A stretch of DNA of 64,000 nucleotides from an uncultured Polaribacter sp. (GCF_947496195.1 NZ_CANMBY010000002.1:744001-808000), one strand, 5' to 3'. Positions 45,379 through 56,012 are shown, counted from the first letter of the stretch. A program made the numbers and translations. Notes: generated by a model from the sequence alone, not told the origin.

Positions 45379-46142
45379 ACTTTCCAGGGTGCTTTATTAT
45401 TCTCTAGTAATTCATTCAGCTTCATTTTATCTCTTAATGTATCCATTGGTTGCCAAAACCCTTCATGTTTAAAAGACATTAATTCTCCATCATTTGCTAA
45501 CCCCTTAAGAGGTTCTTGTTCCCAAATAGTACTATCTCCATTAATTCTTTTTATTACCTCTGGAGAAAGCACAAAAAAACCTCCATTTATTAAAGCTCCA
45601 TCACCTTTAGGTTTTTCTTCAAATTTTTTAACTTGATTGTCTTCAATATTTAGAGCTCCAAATCTTCCAGGAGGGTATGTTGCTGTTAAAGTAGCATTTT
45701 TTCCGTGAGATTTATGAAATTGAATTAATTCTTTAATATTTATATCTGCAACACCATCTCCATAAGTAAAACAAAAAGCTTCTTCATCTTTTAAATAAGG
45801 TAACACTCTTTTTAATCTTCCTCCAGTCATAGAATGGTCTCCTGTATCAACTAAGGTTACTGTCCAAGGTTCCGCTCTTTCTTCATGAACAATCATTTTA
45901 TTTTCTTTCATATTAAAAGTAACATCTGATTGGTGTAAAAAATAGTTTGCAAAATATTCTTTTATTACATAACCTTTATATCCACAACATATAATAAAAT
46001 CGTTTATACCATAATGAGAATATATTTTTAAAATATGCCATAAAATTGGTTTTCCACCAATTTCTACCATTGGTTTAGGCTTAGAGACTGTTTCTTCACT
46101 TAATCGAGTTCCTAACCCACCTGCTAAAATTACTGCTTTCAT
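45369..46142 (-). CDS. ddhA: Glucose-1-phosphate cytidylyltransferase
   Basis: A 257-residue nucleotidyltransferase (RfbF). The signature [18 protein letters not shown] and [18 protein letters not shown] is at the N-terminus; [12 protein letters not shown] holds the metal-binding Asp; [11 protein letters not shown] follows. It makes CDP-glucose from CTP and glucose-1-phosphate, the entry to 3,6-dideoxyhexoses. It lies 9 bases after ddhD and overlaps ddhB. Confidence 0.96.
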   Translation of the reverse strand: MKAVILAGGLGTRLSEETVSKPKPMVEIGGKPILWHILKIYSHYGINDFIICCGYKGYVIKEYFANYFLHQSDVTFNMKENKMIVHEERAEPWTVTLVDTGDHSMTGGRLKRVLPYLKDEEAFCFTYGDGVADINIKELIQFHKSHGKNATLTATYPPGRFGALNIEDNQVKKFEEKPKGDGALINGGFFVLSPEVIKRINGDSTIWEQEPLKGLANDGELMSFKHEGFWQPMDTLRDKMKLNELLENNKAPWKVWK

Positions 46143-46151
46143 AATATCTTT

Positions 46152-47141
46152 TTAATTAGTTTGAACAAATGCATCTGAGAAAAAATTATTTTCTTTCAAA
46201 GAATTCTTTAATAATATTTCTTTCGCAGATTGAATCATTTCATTTGATCCACATGCATAAACTTGAGCGTTTTTTAAATCTATATTTTTCTTTAAAACTA
46301 TATTTTGAACATAACCTTTTTCTCCTTCCCAATTGTTATTTTCTCTAGATAAAACTGGAATATAGTTTATCCTTATATTTGAAATGTTTGGCTTCCATAA
46401 CAAATCTTCTTTATGTCTTGCACCAACAAATATCCAAAATATTTTATTCTGATATTTGTTTTCTGCAGACTCCTTAATTTTTTCTAAAATAGATTTAATT
46501 GGAGCTATACCAGTACCTGTAGCCAAAAAAATAATATTTTCATATTTTGATTCTCTAAGAAAAAAAGAACCTAAAGGACCTTCTACTCTTAATAGGTCAT
46601 TCACTTTAGCCTCTTCAAACCAGTATTTACTCATGAGTCCGTTTTCATATTTTTTGATATAGAACTCTAATTTGTTATTATGGTTTGAACTATTAGCTAT
46701 AGAATAGCTTCTGTTTATACTTCCTTTTATTAAATTTACATATTGACCTGAATTAAATTTAAAATTAGAAGTTGGTGGTAATCTAAAAACTATTTTAATT
46801 ACGTTTTTAGTAACCTTTTCAATTTTATTAATTTTTGCCGGGAAAATTTTTTTCTCATATAAAGTTACGTCTCCAATATCTTCTATATCTAATTTTAAAT
46901 CTGTAAGAGGTTTTGCATTACATGATAATACAAAGTTATTATTTCTTTCTTTGTCAGTTAATACCAATTCTTCTTGTATATTCTCAGTTTTTCCAGATAA
47001 AACTTTTACAACACAGCTTCTGCATCTTGCTGTTAAACAGCTGTGCTCTAAAAAAAAATGAGATTTTTTTGCAGCTTCAAAAATAGTTGTATTACTATCA
47101 CACTTAAATTTTTTATCATTATTTAAAATTACTTCAAACAT
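46152..47141 (-). CDS. ddhD: CDP-6-deoxy-glucoseen reductase (E3)
   Basis: A 329-residue protein with an N-terminal plant-type [2Fe-2S] domain (HSCLTARCRSCVVKVLSG, then LSCNAKP) and an FAD/NAD(P)H reductase domain (FNSGQYVNLI, RSYSIANSS for FAD; FLATGTGIAPIKSIL for NAD). It passes electrons from NADH to the DdhC iron-sulfur centre. It is the first gene of the ddhD-A-B-C block, the same order as in Salmonella. Cys, FAD and NAD motifs are all intact. Confidence 0.93.
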   Translation of the reverse strand: MFEVILNNDKKFKCDSNTTIFEAAKKSHFFLEHSCLTARCRSCVVKVLSGKTENIQEELVLTDKERNNNFVLSCNAKPLTDLKLDIEDIGDVTLYEKKIFPAKINKIEKVTKNVIKIVFRLPPTSNFKFNSGQYVNLIKGSINRSYSIANSSNHNNKLEFYIKKYENGLMSKYWFEEAKVNDLLRVEGPLGSFFLRESKYENIIFLATGTGIAPIKSILEKIKESAENKYQNKIFWIFVGARHKEDLLWKPNISNIRINYIPVLSRENNNWEGEKGYVQNIVLKKNIDLKNAQVYACGSNEMIQSAKEILLKNSLKENNFFSDAFVQTN

Positions 47142-47181
47142 ATTTTTTTAGAATTTTATGTTATAAATAAATTAATTTATA

Positions 47182-48117
47182 CTAAATAACTCCTTTAAAG
47201 TATTTTATAGTTTTTAATAAACCTTGTTCTAATTTTATATTAGGTTTCCAATTATTAAGTTCTTTGCTTGCTAATGAAATATCTGGCTTTCTTTGCATTG
47301 GATCATCTTGTGGCAAGGGCATAAATGTTATTTTAGATTTAGAGTTCGTTAAGTTTATTATTTTTTCTGCTAATTCTAAAATTGTAAATTCATCGGGGTT
47401 ACCAATATTTACAGGGCCATAAAAATCATCCTTAGAATTCATCATTCTAATCATACCCTCTACTAAATCATCTACATATTGGAAACTTCTTGTTTGATTA
47501 CCTTTACCATATATTGTTATGTCTTCATTTTTTAATGCCTGAACTATAAAGTTAGATACAACTCTACCATCATAAGGATTCATATTTGGTCCATAAGTAT
47601 TAAAAATTCTAATAATTTTTATTTTAACATTATGTTCTTTTTGATAATTTACAAATAATGATTCTGCACAACGTTTTCCTTCATCATAACAAGATCTTTC
47701 TCCAATTGGATTGACATTACCCCAATAACTTTCTGTTTGAGGATGTATTTCTGGGTCTCCATAAACTTCACTAGTAGAGGCTTGTAAAACTTTAGCTTTT
47801 ACTCTTTTAGCAAGTCCTAATGAGTTTAATGCTCCTAAAATAGATGTTTTTATAGTTTTTATAGGGTTATATTGGTAATGAGGAGGGGATGCTGGACAGG
47901 CCAAGTTATAAATTTCATCAACTTCAGCTAAAAAAGGCTGAGTAACATCATGCCTTATTAGTTCAAAATTTGGAGAGCTCATTAAATGTTCTATATTTTT
48001 TTTATCACCTGTAAAATAATTGTCTAAACAAATAACATCATTCCCTTCTTTTAATAATCTTTCGCATAAGTTAGATCCTATAAAACCTGCTCCTCCTGTT
48101 ACTAATATTCTTTTCAT
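47182..48117 (-). CDS. UDP-glucuronate decarboxylase (UDP-xylose synthase)
   Basis: A 311-residue SDR. The N-terminal loop [20 protein letters not shown], the [20 protein letters not shown] stretch, and the catalytic region [20 protein letters not shown] with [11 protein letters not shown] are near-signature for UXS enzymes. It converts UDP-glucuronate to UDP-xylose. The UDP-glucose dehydrogenase that makes its substrate is one base upstream, so the two form a pathway. C-terminal [17 protein letters not shown] is also typical. Confidence 0.94.
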   Translation of the reverse strand: MKRILVTGGAGFIGSNLCERLLKEGNDVICLDNYFTGDKKNIEHLMSSPNFELIRHDVTQPFLAEVDEIYNLACPASPPHYQYNPIKTIKTSILGALNSLGLAKRVKAKVLQASTSEVYGDPEIHPQTESYWGNVNPIGERSCYDEGKRCAESLFVNYQKEHNVKIKIIRIFNTYGPNMNPYDGRVVSNFIVQALKNEDITIYGKGNQTRSFQYVDDLVEGMIRMMNSKDDFYGPVNIGNPDEFTILELAEKIINLTNSKSKITFMPLPQDDPMQRKPDISLASKELNNWKPNIKLEQGLLKTIKYFKGVI

Positions 48118-48118
48118 A

Positions 48119-49516
48119 TTACTTCCCTATAATATAAGAGTTAAATCCTATTTTGTCCAATGCCTTTTTTTCAATTATATTTCTACCATCAAAAATAAAT
48201 GCGGGTTTTTTCATATTTGTGTAGATTTTTTCCCAATCGTAAGTCTTAAATTCGTCCCAATCTGTAAGTATAACCACAGCATGTGCGTCTTTCATTGCTT
48301 CATAAGGTTCTTTAGATACTTGGAGTAGCTTTTTGTTTTGAATTGAGTCTCTTGTTTGCAAATAGTCTAAATCTGAATAAATTTGATTTTCTTTTACTTT
48401 CGGGTCAAAAACTACAATATTAGCATGTTCATCCATTAAATGATCTGCAACGTATATTGAAGCAGATTCTCTAGTATCATTAGTATCTTTTTTAAATGCC
48501 CATCCCAAAAAAGCTATTTTTTTACCAGAAACTGTGTTAAATAGTGTTTCTACAATTTTATCAGAAAACCTTTTCTTTTGGTGATCATTCATAATTATAA
48601 CCTGCTCCCAATAGTCTGCAACTTTATTTAAACCATAAGATTTTGCAATATAAACAAGATTTAATATGTCTTTTTGAAAACATGAACCTCCAAACCCTAC
48701 TGATGCTTTTAAGAATTTAGACCCAATTCTACTATCGGCTCCGATTGCTTTTGCTAACTCACTAACATCTGCTTCAGTAGCTTCACATAGTTCAGATATT
48801 GAGTTTATTGATGAAACTCTTTGAGCCAAAAAAGCATTAGCTGTTAATTTAGATAACTCAGAAGACCAAACATTTGTTGTTAAAATTCTTTCTTTCGGAA
48901 TCCAGTTTGCATAAATTTCTACCAAAGCATTTATGGCTTTTAGACCCTCTTTAGTTTGCATACCTCCAATTAAAACTCTGTCAGGCTTCATTAAATCATC
49001 AACAGCAGTTCCTTCTGCTAAAAACTCTGGATTAGATAAAATTTGAAAATTTACTCCATTTCCAGTATTATCTAATATGGTTTTAATAGCATGTGCAGTT
49101 CTTACAGGCAAAGTTGACTTTTCTACTATTATTTTATCAGTTTTTGCAACTTCTGCAATTTGTCTTGCACAAAGTTCTACGTATTTTAAATCTGCAGCCA
49201 TACCTTTTCCTTTACCATAAGTTTTAGTAGGTGTATTTACAGAAATAAAAATCATATCTGCTTTTTCTATAGCTTTATTAACATCTGTAGAGAAGAATAA
49301 ATTTTTATTACGCGCTCTTTTAACAACATTATCTAAACCTGGCTCATAAACTGGTAGATTATCTAAATTTTCATCATTCCAATCATCTATCCTTTTCTGA
49401 TTTAAATCTACAACCTCTACTCTAATGTTAGGGCATTTATCTGCAATTACAGACATTGTGGGTCCCCCTACATATCCAGCACCAATACAACAAATATTTT
49501 CAATTTTTTTATTCAT
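48119..49516 (-). CDS. ugd: UDP-glucose 6-dehydrogenase (eukaryote-like long type)
   Basis: A 465-residue enzyme. [20 protein letters not shown] is the NAD loop, and [20 protein letters not shown] holds the catalytic Cys. The long form with the [15 protein letters not shown] stretch resembles animal and plant UGDHs more than the short bacterial Ugd. It oxidises UDP-glucose to UDP-glucuronate, feeding the UDP-xylose synthase directly downstream. Intact by motif and length. Confidence 0.94.
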   Translation of the reverse strand: MNKKIENICCIGAGYVGGPTMSVIADKCPNIRVEVVDLNQKRIDDWNDENLDNLPVYEPGLDNVVKRARNKNLFFSTDVNKAIEKADMIFISVNTPTKTYGKGKGMAADLKYVELCARQIAEVAKTDKIIVEKSTLPVRTAHAIKTILDNTGNGVNFQILSNPEFLAEGTAVDDLMKPDRVLIGGMQTKEGLKAINALVEIYANWIPKERILTTNVWSSELSKLTANAFLAQRVSSINSISELCEATEADVSELAKAIGADSRIGSKFLKASVGFGGSCFQKDILNLVYIAKSYGLNKVADYWEQVIIMNDHQKKRFSDKIVETLFNTVSGKKIAFLGWAFKKDTNDTRESASIYVADHLMDEHANIVVFDPKVKENQIYSDLDYLQTRDSIQNKKLLQVSKEPYEAMKDAHAVVILTDWDEFKTYDWEKIYTNMKKPAFIFDGRNIIEKKALDKIGFNSYIIGK

Positions 49517-49520
49517 TCTT

Positions 49521-50729
49521 TTAGTCTATGCCACAAAAATCAAGTATTATTTTTGTGGCTGTTATTTTTAAATTCTTAAATTCTTTGTGAGCAACTAAAA
49601 TAATAATAATATCTGCTTTATCTGCAGCTTCTTTATAATTAGTTAGTTTAAAAACATTATGAGTTTCTATATTTGGCTCTACTATAAAGTACTCACCATT
49701 ACTATCATTCTGTAGAACTTTATTTACTATATATTTAGCAGGAGATTCTCGTAAATCATCAATATTTGGTTTAAAAGCTAAGCCCATTAAAGCTATCTTT
49801 GGCTTTTTACCATGTTTTAATTCAAACTTTAATTTCTCTGTTTTTACTTTTTCTGCACACCAAAAAGATTTATAGTTATTTACTTCTCTTGCTGTTCCTA
49901 TAATTTTAGATTCCATAGGGTAATCTGATACTATGAAATAAGGATCTACTGCAATACAGTGACCTCCAACGCCACAACCAGGTTGTAAAATATTTACTCT
50001 TGGGTGTTTGTTTGCTAATTTAATTAATTCCCAGACATTAATATTTGCTTTATCACAAATTAAAGAAAGTTCGTTTGCAAATGCTATTTGCACATCTCTA
50101 GAAGAATTTTCTGTAAGCTTACACATTTCTGCAGTTCTTGCATTAGTTGCATGTAACTCTCCTTTTACAAATTGTTTATAAAAACTTAGTGCTTTTTCTG
50201 TTGATTTTTCATCCACACCTCCAATAACTCTATCATTATAAACCAATTCATGCATTACATTTCCTGGCAATACTCTTTCTGGACAGTATGCGATGTTTAG
50301 TTTACCTTTTAATTCTGGTCTTTCAGAATATATGAGATGCATCATTTTTTCTGTAGTTCCTATAGGTGAAGTTGATTCTATAATATATAAATCGTCTTCT
50401 TTTAATAACGAAATTATATTTTTTGTTGCTGCTTCTACATAAGAAATATCTGGTTCATGATTTCCTTTGAAAGGTGTTGGCACAACAATTAGATAAGTAT
50501 CTGCTTTAACCGGTTTAATATCTGCTTTTAAAAAACCTTTTTTTACGGATTGTTCTACAGCTATATCTAAACTTGGTTCTACAATATGAATTTTTCCTTT
50601 GTTAATTGTATCTACAACACTTTGATTTACATCTACCCCATGCACGTGTATATTGTTCTGTGCTATTAATGCTGAAGTTGGTAAACCTATATATCCTAAG
50701 CCAACTGTAACAACTTTTACTTCTCTCAT
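49521..50729 (-). CDS. wecC: UDP-N-acetyl-D-mannosamine dehydrogenase
   Basis: A 402-residue dehydrogenase of the UDP-Glc/UDP-ManNAc family. The NAD loop [20 protein letters not shown] and the catalytic site [21 protein letters not shown] (Cys in GGHC) fit WecC. It makes UDP-ManNAcA from UDP-ManNAc. The epimerase WecB is encoded directly upstream with a 6-base gap, the classical pair. All motifs intact. Confidence 0.93.
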   Translation of the reverse strand: MREVKVVTVGLGYIGLPTSALIAQNNIHVHGVDVNQSVVDTINKGKIHIVEPSLDIAVEQSVKKGFLKADIKPVKADTYLIVVPTPFKGNHEPDISYVEAATKNIISLLKEDDLYIIESTSPIGTTEKMMHLIYSERPELKGKLNIAYCPERVLPGNVMHELVYNDRVIGGVDEKSTEKALSFYKQFVKGELHATNARTAEMCKLTENSSRDVQIAFANELSLICDKANINVWELIKLANKHPRVNILQPGCGVGGHCIAVDPYFIVSDYPMESKIIGTAREVNNYKSFWCAEKVKTEKLKFELKHGKKPKIALMGLAFKPNIDDLRESPAKYIVNKVLQNDSNGEYFIVEPNIETHNVFKLTNYKEAADKADIIIILVAHKEFKNLKITATKIILDFCGID

Positions 50730-50735
50730 TCTATT

Positions 50736-51854
50736 TTATAAATTTGATATAAACGTAATTATTCTTTCACATGCTTTTCCATCTCCATAAGGGTTATGTA
50801 AAGAACTCATTGTTGCATATCTTTCTGAATTATTTAGTAATTCTTGTGTTTCACTTATTATTTTCTGTGTTTCTGTGCCTACCAAAATAACAGTTCCTGC
50901 ATCTACAGCTTCAGGTCTTTCTGTAGTATCTCTCATCACTAAAACTGGTTTTCCTAAACTTGGAGCTTCTTCTTGAACACCTCCACTATCAGTAATAATT
51001 AAATAAGATTTATTCATTAACCAAACAAATGAAGGGTAAGATAATGGTTTTACCAAATGGATGTTTTTGATATTTTTTAAAAGTTCATTTACTGGTTTTA
51101 GAACATTAGGATTTAAATGTACAGGGTATACAATTTCTACATCAGGGTTTTGTAATGCTATTTCTTTTAACGCTGTACAGATATTTATAAAACCTTGTCC
51201 ATGGTTTTCTCTTCTATGACCTGTAACTAATATTATTCTTTTTTTAAAATCAATCGTTTTATTTAATGCTTCTACATCTTCATTTTTAAGATTCTGTACT
51301 CTATTTGAACTCTCTAATAAAGCATCAATGACTGTATTACCTGTTACTAAAATATTTTCTTTAATAATATTTTCTAATAATAAATTGTCTTGAGATTTTA
51401 AAGTTGGTGCAAAATGATAGGTTGCAACTCTACCTGTAACCTGTCTATTCATTTCTTCTGGAAAAGGAGACAACATATTATTTGTCCTTAAACCTGCTTC
51501 TACATGACACACCTTTGCTCCTGAATAAAAACCTGCAATACTGGCTGCCATAGTGGTAGTTGTATCTCCATGTACAAAAACAAAATCTGGACTAAACTCA
51601 TCCAAAATAGGCTTAAGACCAGATATAACTTCACTTGTTAAATTATATAAATTTTGATTAGGCTTCATTAAACTTAAGTTGTAATCTGGAACTATATGAA
51701 AAAAAGTCAATACTTGCTCTAACATTTCTCTATGTTGTCCAGTGACACAAACTTTAGTTTTAAATTTTTCATTAGACAAAAACTGTCTTACCAAAGGTGC
51801 CATTTTTATTGCTTCTGGTCTAGTACCAAATATAATCAGGTTTTTCTTTTTCAT
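50736..51854 (-). CDS. wecB: UDP-N-acetylglucosamine 2-epimerase
   Basis: A 372-residue GT-B-fold epimerase. [16 protein letters not shown] opens the protein; [52 protein letters not shown] and LIITDSGGVQEEAPSLGKPV are the conserved epimerase motifs. It makes UDP-ManNAc for WecC. A second, broken copy lies at 57049-58182, so this is the only functional UDP-GlcNAc 2-epimerase here. An alternative role as the UDP-GlcNAc3NAcA epimerase (WbpI) cannot be excluded. Confidence 0.93.
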   Translation of the reverse strand: MKKKNLIIFGTRPEAIKMAPLVRQFLSNEKFKTKVCVTGQHREMLEQVLTFFHIVPDYNLSLMKPNQNLYNLTSEVISGLKPILDEFSPDFVFVHGDTTTTMAASIAGFYSGAKVCHVEAGLRTNNMLSPFPEEMNRQVTGRVATYHFAPTLKSQDNLLLENIIKENILVTGNTVIDALLESSNRVQNLKNEDVEALNKTIDFKKRIILVTGHRRENHGQGFINICTALKEIALQNPDVEIVYPVHLNPNVLKPVNELLKNIKNIHLVKPLSYPSFVWLMNKSYLIITDSGGVQEEAPSLGKPVLVMRDTTERPEAVDAGTVILVGTETQKIISETQELLNNSERYATMSSLHNPYGDGKACERIITFISNL

Positions 51855-51886
51855 TTTTTTTGATGTTATTACACTACCTTTAGAAT

Positions 51887-53191
51887 CTACAGTCTTCCAT
51901 CTACAAACTCTCTATTTACAAAGGATTTTGTATCATAAATTATTGAACCTCCAAATTTATATTTTTTAAAATTTAACGAATTAAATTCTTTATGGGCTAC
52001 AGCGATAATTAAAGATTCATATTTTTTATTTTCATCAACTATATCAATTAAATCTATATTATATTCATCTTTAACTTCAATTTTACTCGCCCAAGGATCG
52101 TAAACATCTACGTTTAGTCCATATTGATTCAATTCAGAATAAATATCAGCTACTTTCGTATTTCTGATATCTGGGCAATTCTCCTTAAATGTGATCCCCA
52201 GAATTAATACATTTGAGTCCTTAATTTTATGCCCTTTTGCAATCATTAATTTAACAACTTTACTAGCAACAAATAAAGGCATATGATCATTAACTCTTCT
52301 TCCTGAAAGTATAACTTGAGGGTGATAACCCAATTGTTCAGCTTTATGCGCTAAATAATAAGGATCTACTGAAATACAATGACCACCAACCAATCCTGGT
52401 TTATATTTTAAAAAATTAAATTTTGTTCCAGCAGCCTCTAAAACATCGGTTGTATCTATTCCTACTCGATCAAAAATAAGTGCTAATTCATTTACAAAAG
52501 AAATATTAACATCTCTTTGAGCATTTTCAATAGCTTTTGAAGCTTCGGCTACTTTAATACTCGGTGCTTTATGAGTACCTGCTGTTATAATTTTACTATA
52601 CATTCTATCAACTTCATCAGCAACTTGAGCATTTGAACCAGAAGTTACTTTCATAATTGTTCTTAATGTGTTTATTTTATCTCCAGGAACAATTCTTTCT
52701 GGTGAATATGCTACAAAAAAATCTTCATTAAATTTTAATTCTGACTCTGCTTCTAATATAGGAACACAAATCTCTTCAGTACAACCTGGATAAACAGTTG
52801 ATTCATAAATAACCACATCTCCCTTTTTCAGTATACCTCCCAACATCTTTGAAGCTAATTTTAAAGGAGTTAATTCTGGTCCATTAAATTCATTTAATGG
52901 AGTTGGGACTGTTACAATATATGTATTTGCATGTTTTATATCATCTAATGATGAAGATGATAAATAACCTAATTTGAATTCTGTTCTATGTCTAATATCT
53001 AAAACTTTTTTCAAATCTTCTATATCAGCTTCTAGCGTATGATCTTTAATGCTATTTAATTCCGCAACTCTCTTTAGATCTATATCAAAACCAATTACAG
53101 GATAAAATTTAGCCAACTCAATGGCTAAAGGTAAACCAACATAACCTTGACCTATAACAGCAATTTTTTTTATTTTTAATATTTGTGTCAT
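51887..53191 (-). CDS. Nucleotide-sugar 6-dehydrogenase, TviB/WbpA type
   Basis: A 434-residue dehydrogenase. IAVIGQGYVGLPLAIELAKF is the NAD loop; KYKPGLVGGHCISVDPYYLAHKAEQ holds the catalytic Cys and matches the TviB/WbpA (Vi antigen, O5 antigen) group. These enzymes oxidise UDP-GlcNAc (or UDP-GalNAc) to the uronic acid. With the WbpB-like gene at 58277 it could begin a UDP-GlcNAc3NAcA pathway, but the other steps are not seen. It lies 38 bases downstream of gmd. Confidence 0.92.
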   Translation of the reverse strand: MTQILKIKKIAVIGQGYVGLPLAIELAKFYPVIGFDIDLKRVAELNSIKDHTLEADIEDLKKVLDIRHRTEFKLGYLSSSSLDDIKHANTYIVTVPTPLNEFNGPELTPLKLASKMLGGILKKGDVVIYESTVYPGCTEEICVPILEAESELKFNEDFFVAYSPERIVPGDKINTLRTIMKVTSGSNAQVADEVDRMYSKIITAGTHKAPSIKVAEASKAIENAQRDVNISFVNELALIFDRVGIDTTDVLEAAGTKFNFLKYKPGLVGGHCISVDPYYLAHKAEQLGYHPQVILSGRRVNDHMPLFVASKVVKLMIAKGHKIKDSNVLILGITFKENCPDIRNTKVADIYSELNQYGLNVDVYDPWASKIEVKDEYNIDLIDIVDENKKYESLIIAVAHKEFNSLNFKKYKFGGSIIYDTKSFVNREFVDGRL

Positions 53192-53229
53192 ATTAATTTT
53201 AATATTAGTAGTAAAATTTAATAATTTTC

Positions 53230-54429
53230 TTACTCAATTTGTTTTAAAATATTATGACCCGCATTTAACAAATCAACGTCTTTTTTCATCAATTTCACAT
53301 CACTTCTCATCATATCTTTTATCAATGAAGCCAAATCATGCTCTGGTATCCAACCTAATTTTCTCTTAGCTTTAGTAGGGTCTCCAATTAACAAATCTAC
53401 CTCTGTTGGACGAAAGTATGAAGGGTCTATAGACAATACTTCTTGACCTATAGTTGGCTGACCGTTTTTCGTTGGTCGTTTTTCGTTATTCCCTTTAGCA
53501 GTTTCAACATGATTAAATCCTGTAGCTTCACTGTATTGTTTTTGGTCAATACTTTCAATATAGGCTTTTTCATCAATTCCTTTTCCTTCAAAACGTAGTC
53601 TAATCCCTACCTCATTAAAAGCCATACACACAAAATCACGAACTGTTGTGGTTACTCCTGTAGCTATTACCCAATCTTCTGGTTGATCAGCTTGTAAAAT
53701 CATCCACATCATACGTACATAATCTTTTGCGTGTCCCCAGTCACGTTTCGCTTCTAAGTTTCCTAAATAGAATTTATCTTGAAGCCCCAATGCTATTTTT
53801 GCTACAGCTCTTGTAATCTTTCTAGTAACAAAAGTCTCCCCTCTTCTAGGAGATTCATGATTGAATAAAATTCCATTACAAGCAAACATATCGTAGGCTT
53901 CTCGGTAGTTCTTTGTGATCCAAAAACCATAAATTTTAGCTACTCCGTAAGGAGAACGAGGATAAAAAGGTGAGTTTTCATCATAAAAACCGCGATCATT
54001 TTTGTTTTCAGGTAAACCACCAAATAGTTCTGAAGTTGAAGCTTGATAAATTCTAGTTTTTTTACTTAACCCCAGAAGCCTTACAGCTTCTAAAATACGT
54101 AAAGTACCTAATCCATCTACATTACCTACATATTCAGGCATATCAAAAGAAACTTTAACATGTGACATTGCCCCAAGATTATATATTTCATCAGGTTGTA
54201 CCTCTTGAATGATTCTAGTTAAATTCATTGAGTCTGTAAGATCTCCATAGTGTAATTTTAAACGTTGGTTAGGATCATGTGGATCTTGATACAAATGATC
54301 TATTCTGTCTGTATTAAATAAAGATGCCCTTCTTTTAATCCCGTGAACTTCATACCCTTTTTCTAACAATAATTCTGCCAAATAAGAACCATCTTGCCCT
54401 GTAATACCTGTAATTAATGCTACTTTCAT
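53230..54429 (-). CDS. gmd: GDP-mannose 4,6-dehydratase
   Basis: A 399-residue [31 protein letters not shown] and the active-site [19 protein letters not shown] are Gmd hallmarks; [31 protein letters not shown] and [17 protein letters not shown] follow. It makes GDP-4-keto-6-deoxymannose, which the Fcl enzyme upstream in the operon reduces to GDP-L-fucose. It is longer than E. coli Gmd by about 25 residues through an insertion near residue 280-300. The start ATG lies 3 bases from a heptamer repeat. Confidence 0.96.
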   Translation of the reverse strand: MKVALITGITGQDGSYLAELLLEKGYEVHGIKRRASLFNTDRIDHLYQDPHDPNQRLKLHYGDLTDSMNLTRIIQEVQPDEIYNLGAMSHVKVSFDMPEYVGNVDGLGTLRILEAVRLLGLSKKTRIYQASTSELFGGLPENKNDRGFYDENSPFYPRSPYGVAKIYGFWITKNYREAYDMFACNGILFNHESPRRGETFVTRKITRAVAKIALGLQDKFYLGNLEAKRDWGHAKDYVRMMWMILQADQPEDWVIATGVTTTVRDFVCMAFNEVGIRLRFEGKGIDEKAYIESIDQKQYSEATGFNHVETAKGNNEKRPTKNGQPTIGQEVLSIDPSYFRPTEVDLLIGDPTKAKRKLGWIPEHDLASLIKDMMRSDVKLMKKDVDLLNAGHNILKQIE

Positions 54430-54432
54430 ATA

Positions 54433-54495
54433 TTGTTCGTTGTTCGTTGTTCGTTGTTCGTTGTTCGTTGTTCGTTGTTCGTTGTTCGTTGTTCG
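54433..54495. repeat. Nine perfect TTGTTCG heptamers upstream of gmd
   Basis: Nine identical head-to-tail TTGTTCG units span 63 bases, followed by a degenerate TTGTAGG. On the gmd coding strand they read CGAACAA repeated. The array fills most of the fcl-gmd spacer and reaches to 3 bases of the gmd start codon, so it lies where ribosome binding and leader structure are set. Copy number changes would alter the leader but not the frame. No CRISPR-like spacers. Confidence 0.95.
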
Positions 54496-54533
54496 TTGTA
54501 GGATGAACGAAAATCGATTAAATAAGGATGATC

Positions 54534-55487
54534 TTACATTTTTACTTCTTTAATTGTCTCTATATTTTCTAAAAACCATAAGTAGGTTTTTTCAATCCCT
54601 TCTTTTAATTCTGTTTTGTAAGTCCAGCCCACATTATTCATTTTAGAGACATCCATTAACTTTCTTGGAGTACCATCTGGTTTTTCAGAATCCCAAACAA
54701 TATTACCTTGATGGCCTATTACTTTTTGAATTGTTTCTGCTAATGCTGTAATAGTTATATCTTTACCAGTACCTACATTGTATAAATATTGTGGCAAGTT
54801 ATTCTCTACAGCATACACTACTGCTTCAGCCATATCATCAACAAATAAAAATTCTCGCATTGGTGTACCACTTCCCCACAAAGTTACATCAGAGTTATCA
54901 TTGATTTTTGCCTCGTGAAATTTTCGAATCATTGCTGGTAAAACATGAGAAGTTTTTAAATCAAAGTTATCAAAATAGCCATACAAATTTGTTGGCATTA
55001 AACTTACATAGTCTTTATTAAATTGATTTCTTATAGCTTGACAAGCTTTAACACCTGTAATTTTTGCTATTGCATACCATTCATTCGTTGGCTCTAAAGA
55101 ATCTGTGAGTAAATATTCTTCTTTTAAAGGCTGTGGAGCAAATTTTGGATATATACATGAGCTTCCTAAAAAAATAAATTTTTCAATTCCTGTTTTTAAT
55201 GCTCCATCTATTAAATTATTTTGTATTTGCATATTTTCCATCAAAAATTGATAGGGAAAATCGTTGTTTGCTAAAATACCACCTACTCTTGCTGCTGCAT
55301 CAATAACAACATCTGGTTTTTCATATTTAAAAAAACCGAAAACTTGTTGTTGATTTCTTAAGTCTAATGCTGAACTTGATTTACCAATTAAATTTGAATA
55401 GCCTTTTTTTTCTAATTGTCTCCAAACAGCTGAACCAACCATTCCTTTATGACCTGCAACATATATTTTTGATCTCTTATTTATCAA
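54534..55487 (-). CDS. fcl: GDP-L-fucose synthase
   Basis: A 317-residue SDR (WcaG). [20 protein letters not shown] is the NADP loop; [24 protein letters not shown] and [19 protein letters not shown] (Tyr-x3-Lys) give the catalytic residues; [14 protein letters not shown] follows. It epimerises and reduces GDP-4-keto-6-deoxymannose to GDP-L-fucose. It precedes gmd in transcription order, with a repeat-filled 104-base spacer between them. All motifs intact. Confidence 0.96.
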   Translation of the reverse strand: MINKRSKIYVAGHKGMVGSAVWRQLEKKGYSNLIGKSSSALDLRNQQQVFGFFKYEKPDVVIDAAARVGGILANNDFPYQFLMENMQIQNNLIDGALKTGIEKFIFLGSSCIYPKFAPQPLKEEYLLTDSLEPTNEWYAIAKITGVKACQAIRNQFNKDYVSLMPTNLYGYFDNFDLKTSHVLPAMIRKFHEAKINDNSDVTLWGSGTPMREFLFVDDMAEAVVYAVENNLPQYLYNVGTGKDITITALAETIQKVIGHQGNIVWDSEKPDGTPRKLMDVSKMNNVGWTYKTELKEGIEKTYLWFLENIETIKEVKM

Positions 55488-55489
55488 AG

Positions 55490-55921
55490 CTATTTCTCTT
55501 TTTTCTTTAAATTCTCTTTTTCTTGCACTTCTTTTCGTAAACCGCTACTTGAAAAACGATGCTCTCTTTTGTTAAAATACAATTCTATTCCTTTTTCTTC
55601 ACAATATTTTCTACCTGTAAATTGTTTACTAGCGTACTCTTCACCAATAATTCTTACATCTATTTTAAAAGAACGTAATACATCTTCCAAATCTTGTTCT
55701 GTTGCATAAGGAACAATTTCATCAACAAATTTACAGCCTTTTAATTGAATGTATCTTTCTACAACAGATTGCACAGGCCTGTTTTTTTCTGGTCTATCTA
55801 AAGTAGGATCTGTTTGTAAGCCACAAATTAAATAATCGCATTGTCGTTTTGCATCCTCTAACATGGTAATATGTCCTGCATGCAATAAATCGAATGCACT
55901 AAATGTTATACCTATTTTCAT
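55490..55921 (-). CDS. HxGH-type nucleotidyltransferase (cytidylyltransferase-like)
   Basis: A 143-residue protein. The HxGH motif is in FSAFDLLHAGHITMLEDAKR, and the second motif (ISSTxLR type) is FSSSGLRKEV near the C-terminus. The family includes GlmU/TagD-like and RfaE2-like enzymes that activate a sugar-1-phosphate or alditol phosphate with CTP or ATP. It lies 2 bases downstream of fcl. A second related gene sits at 56475. No kinase partner is visible, so the substrate is unknown. Confidence 0.85.
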   Translation of the reverse strand: MKIGITFSAFDLLHAGHITMLEDAKRQCDYLICGLQTDPTLDRPEKNRPVQSVVERYIQLKGCKFVDEIVPYATEQDLEDVLRSFKIDVRIIGEEYASKQFTGRKYCEEKGIELYFNKREHRFSSSGLRKEVQEKENLKKKEK

Positions 55922-55926
55922 ATTTA

Positions 55927-55986
55927 TTATTCGATGTTCGTTGTTCGTTTCTCGATTTTCGTTTTTAGTTGTTCGTTCTAAGAATT
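55927..55986. repeat. Degenerate TTCG-rich intergenic repeat
   Basis: The gap between the two minus-strand genes contains TTCGATGTTCGTTGTTCG, TTCTCGATTTTCG and TTGTTCGTTC, pieces related to the TTGTTCG heptamers near gmd but interspersed with other bases. It appears to be a decayed or less regular member of the same repeat type. Confidence 0.65.
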
Positions 55987-56012
55987 TCGATAGATGTTTG
56001 TCGTTTTTAAAA

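Noticed and set aside
54433..54495. CRISPR array
   Set aside because: Units are directly adjacent heptamers with no spacers, and no cas genes are nearby.
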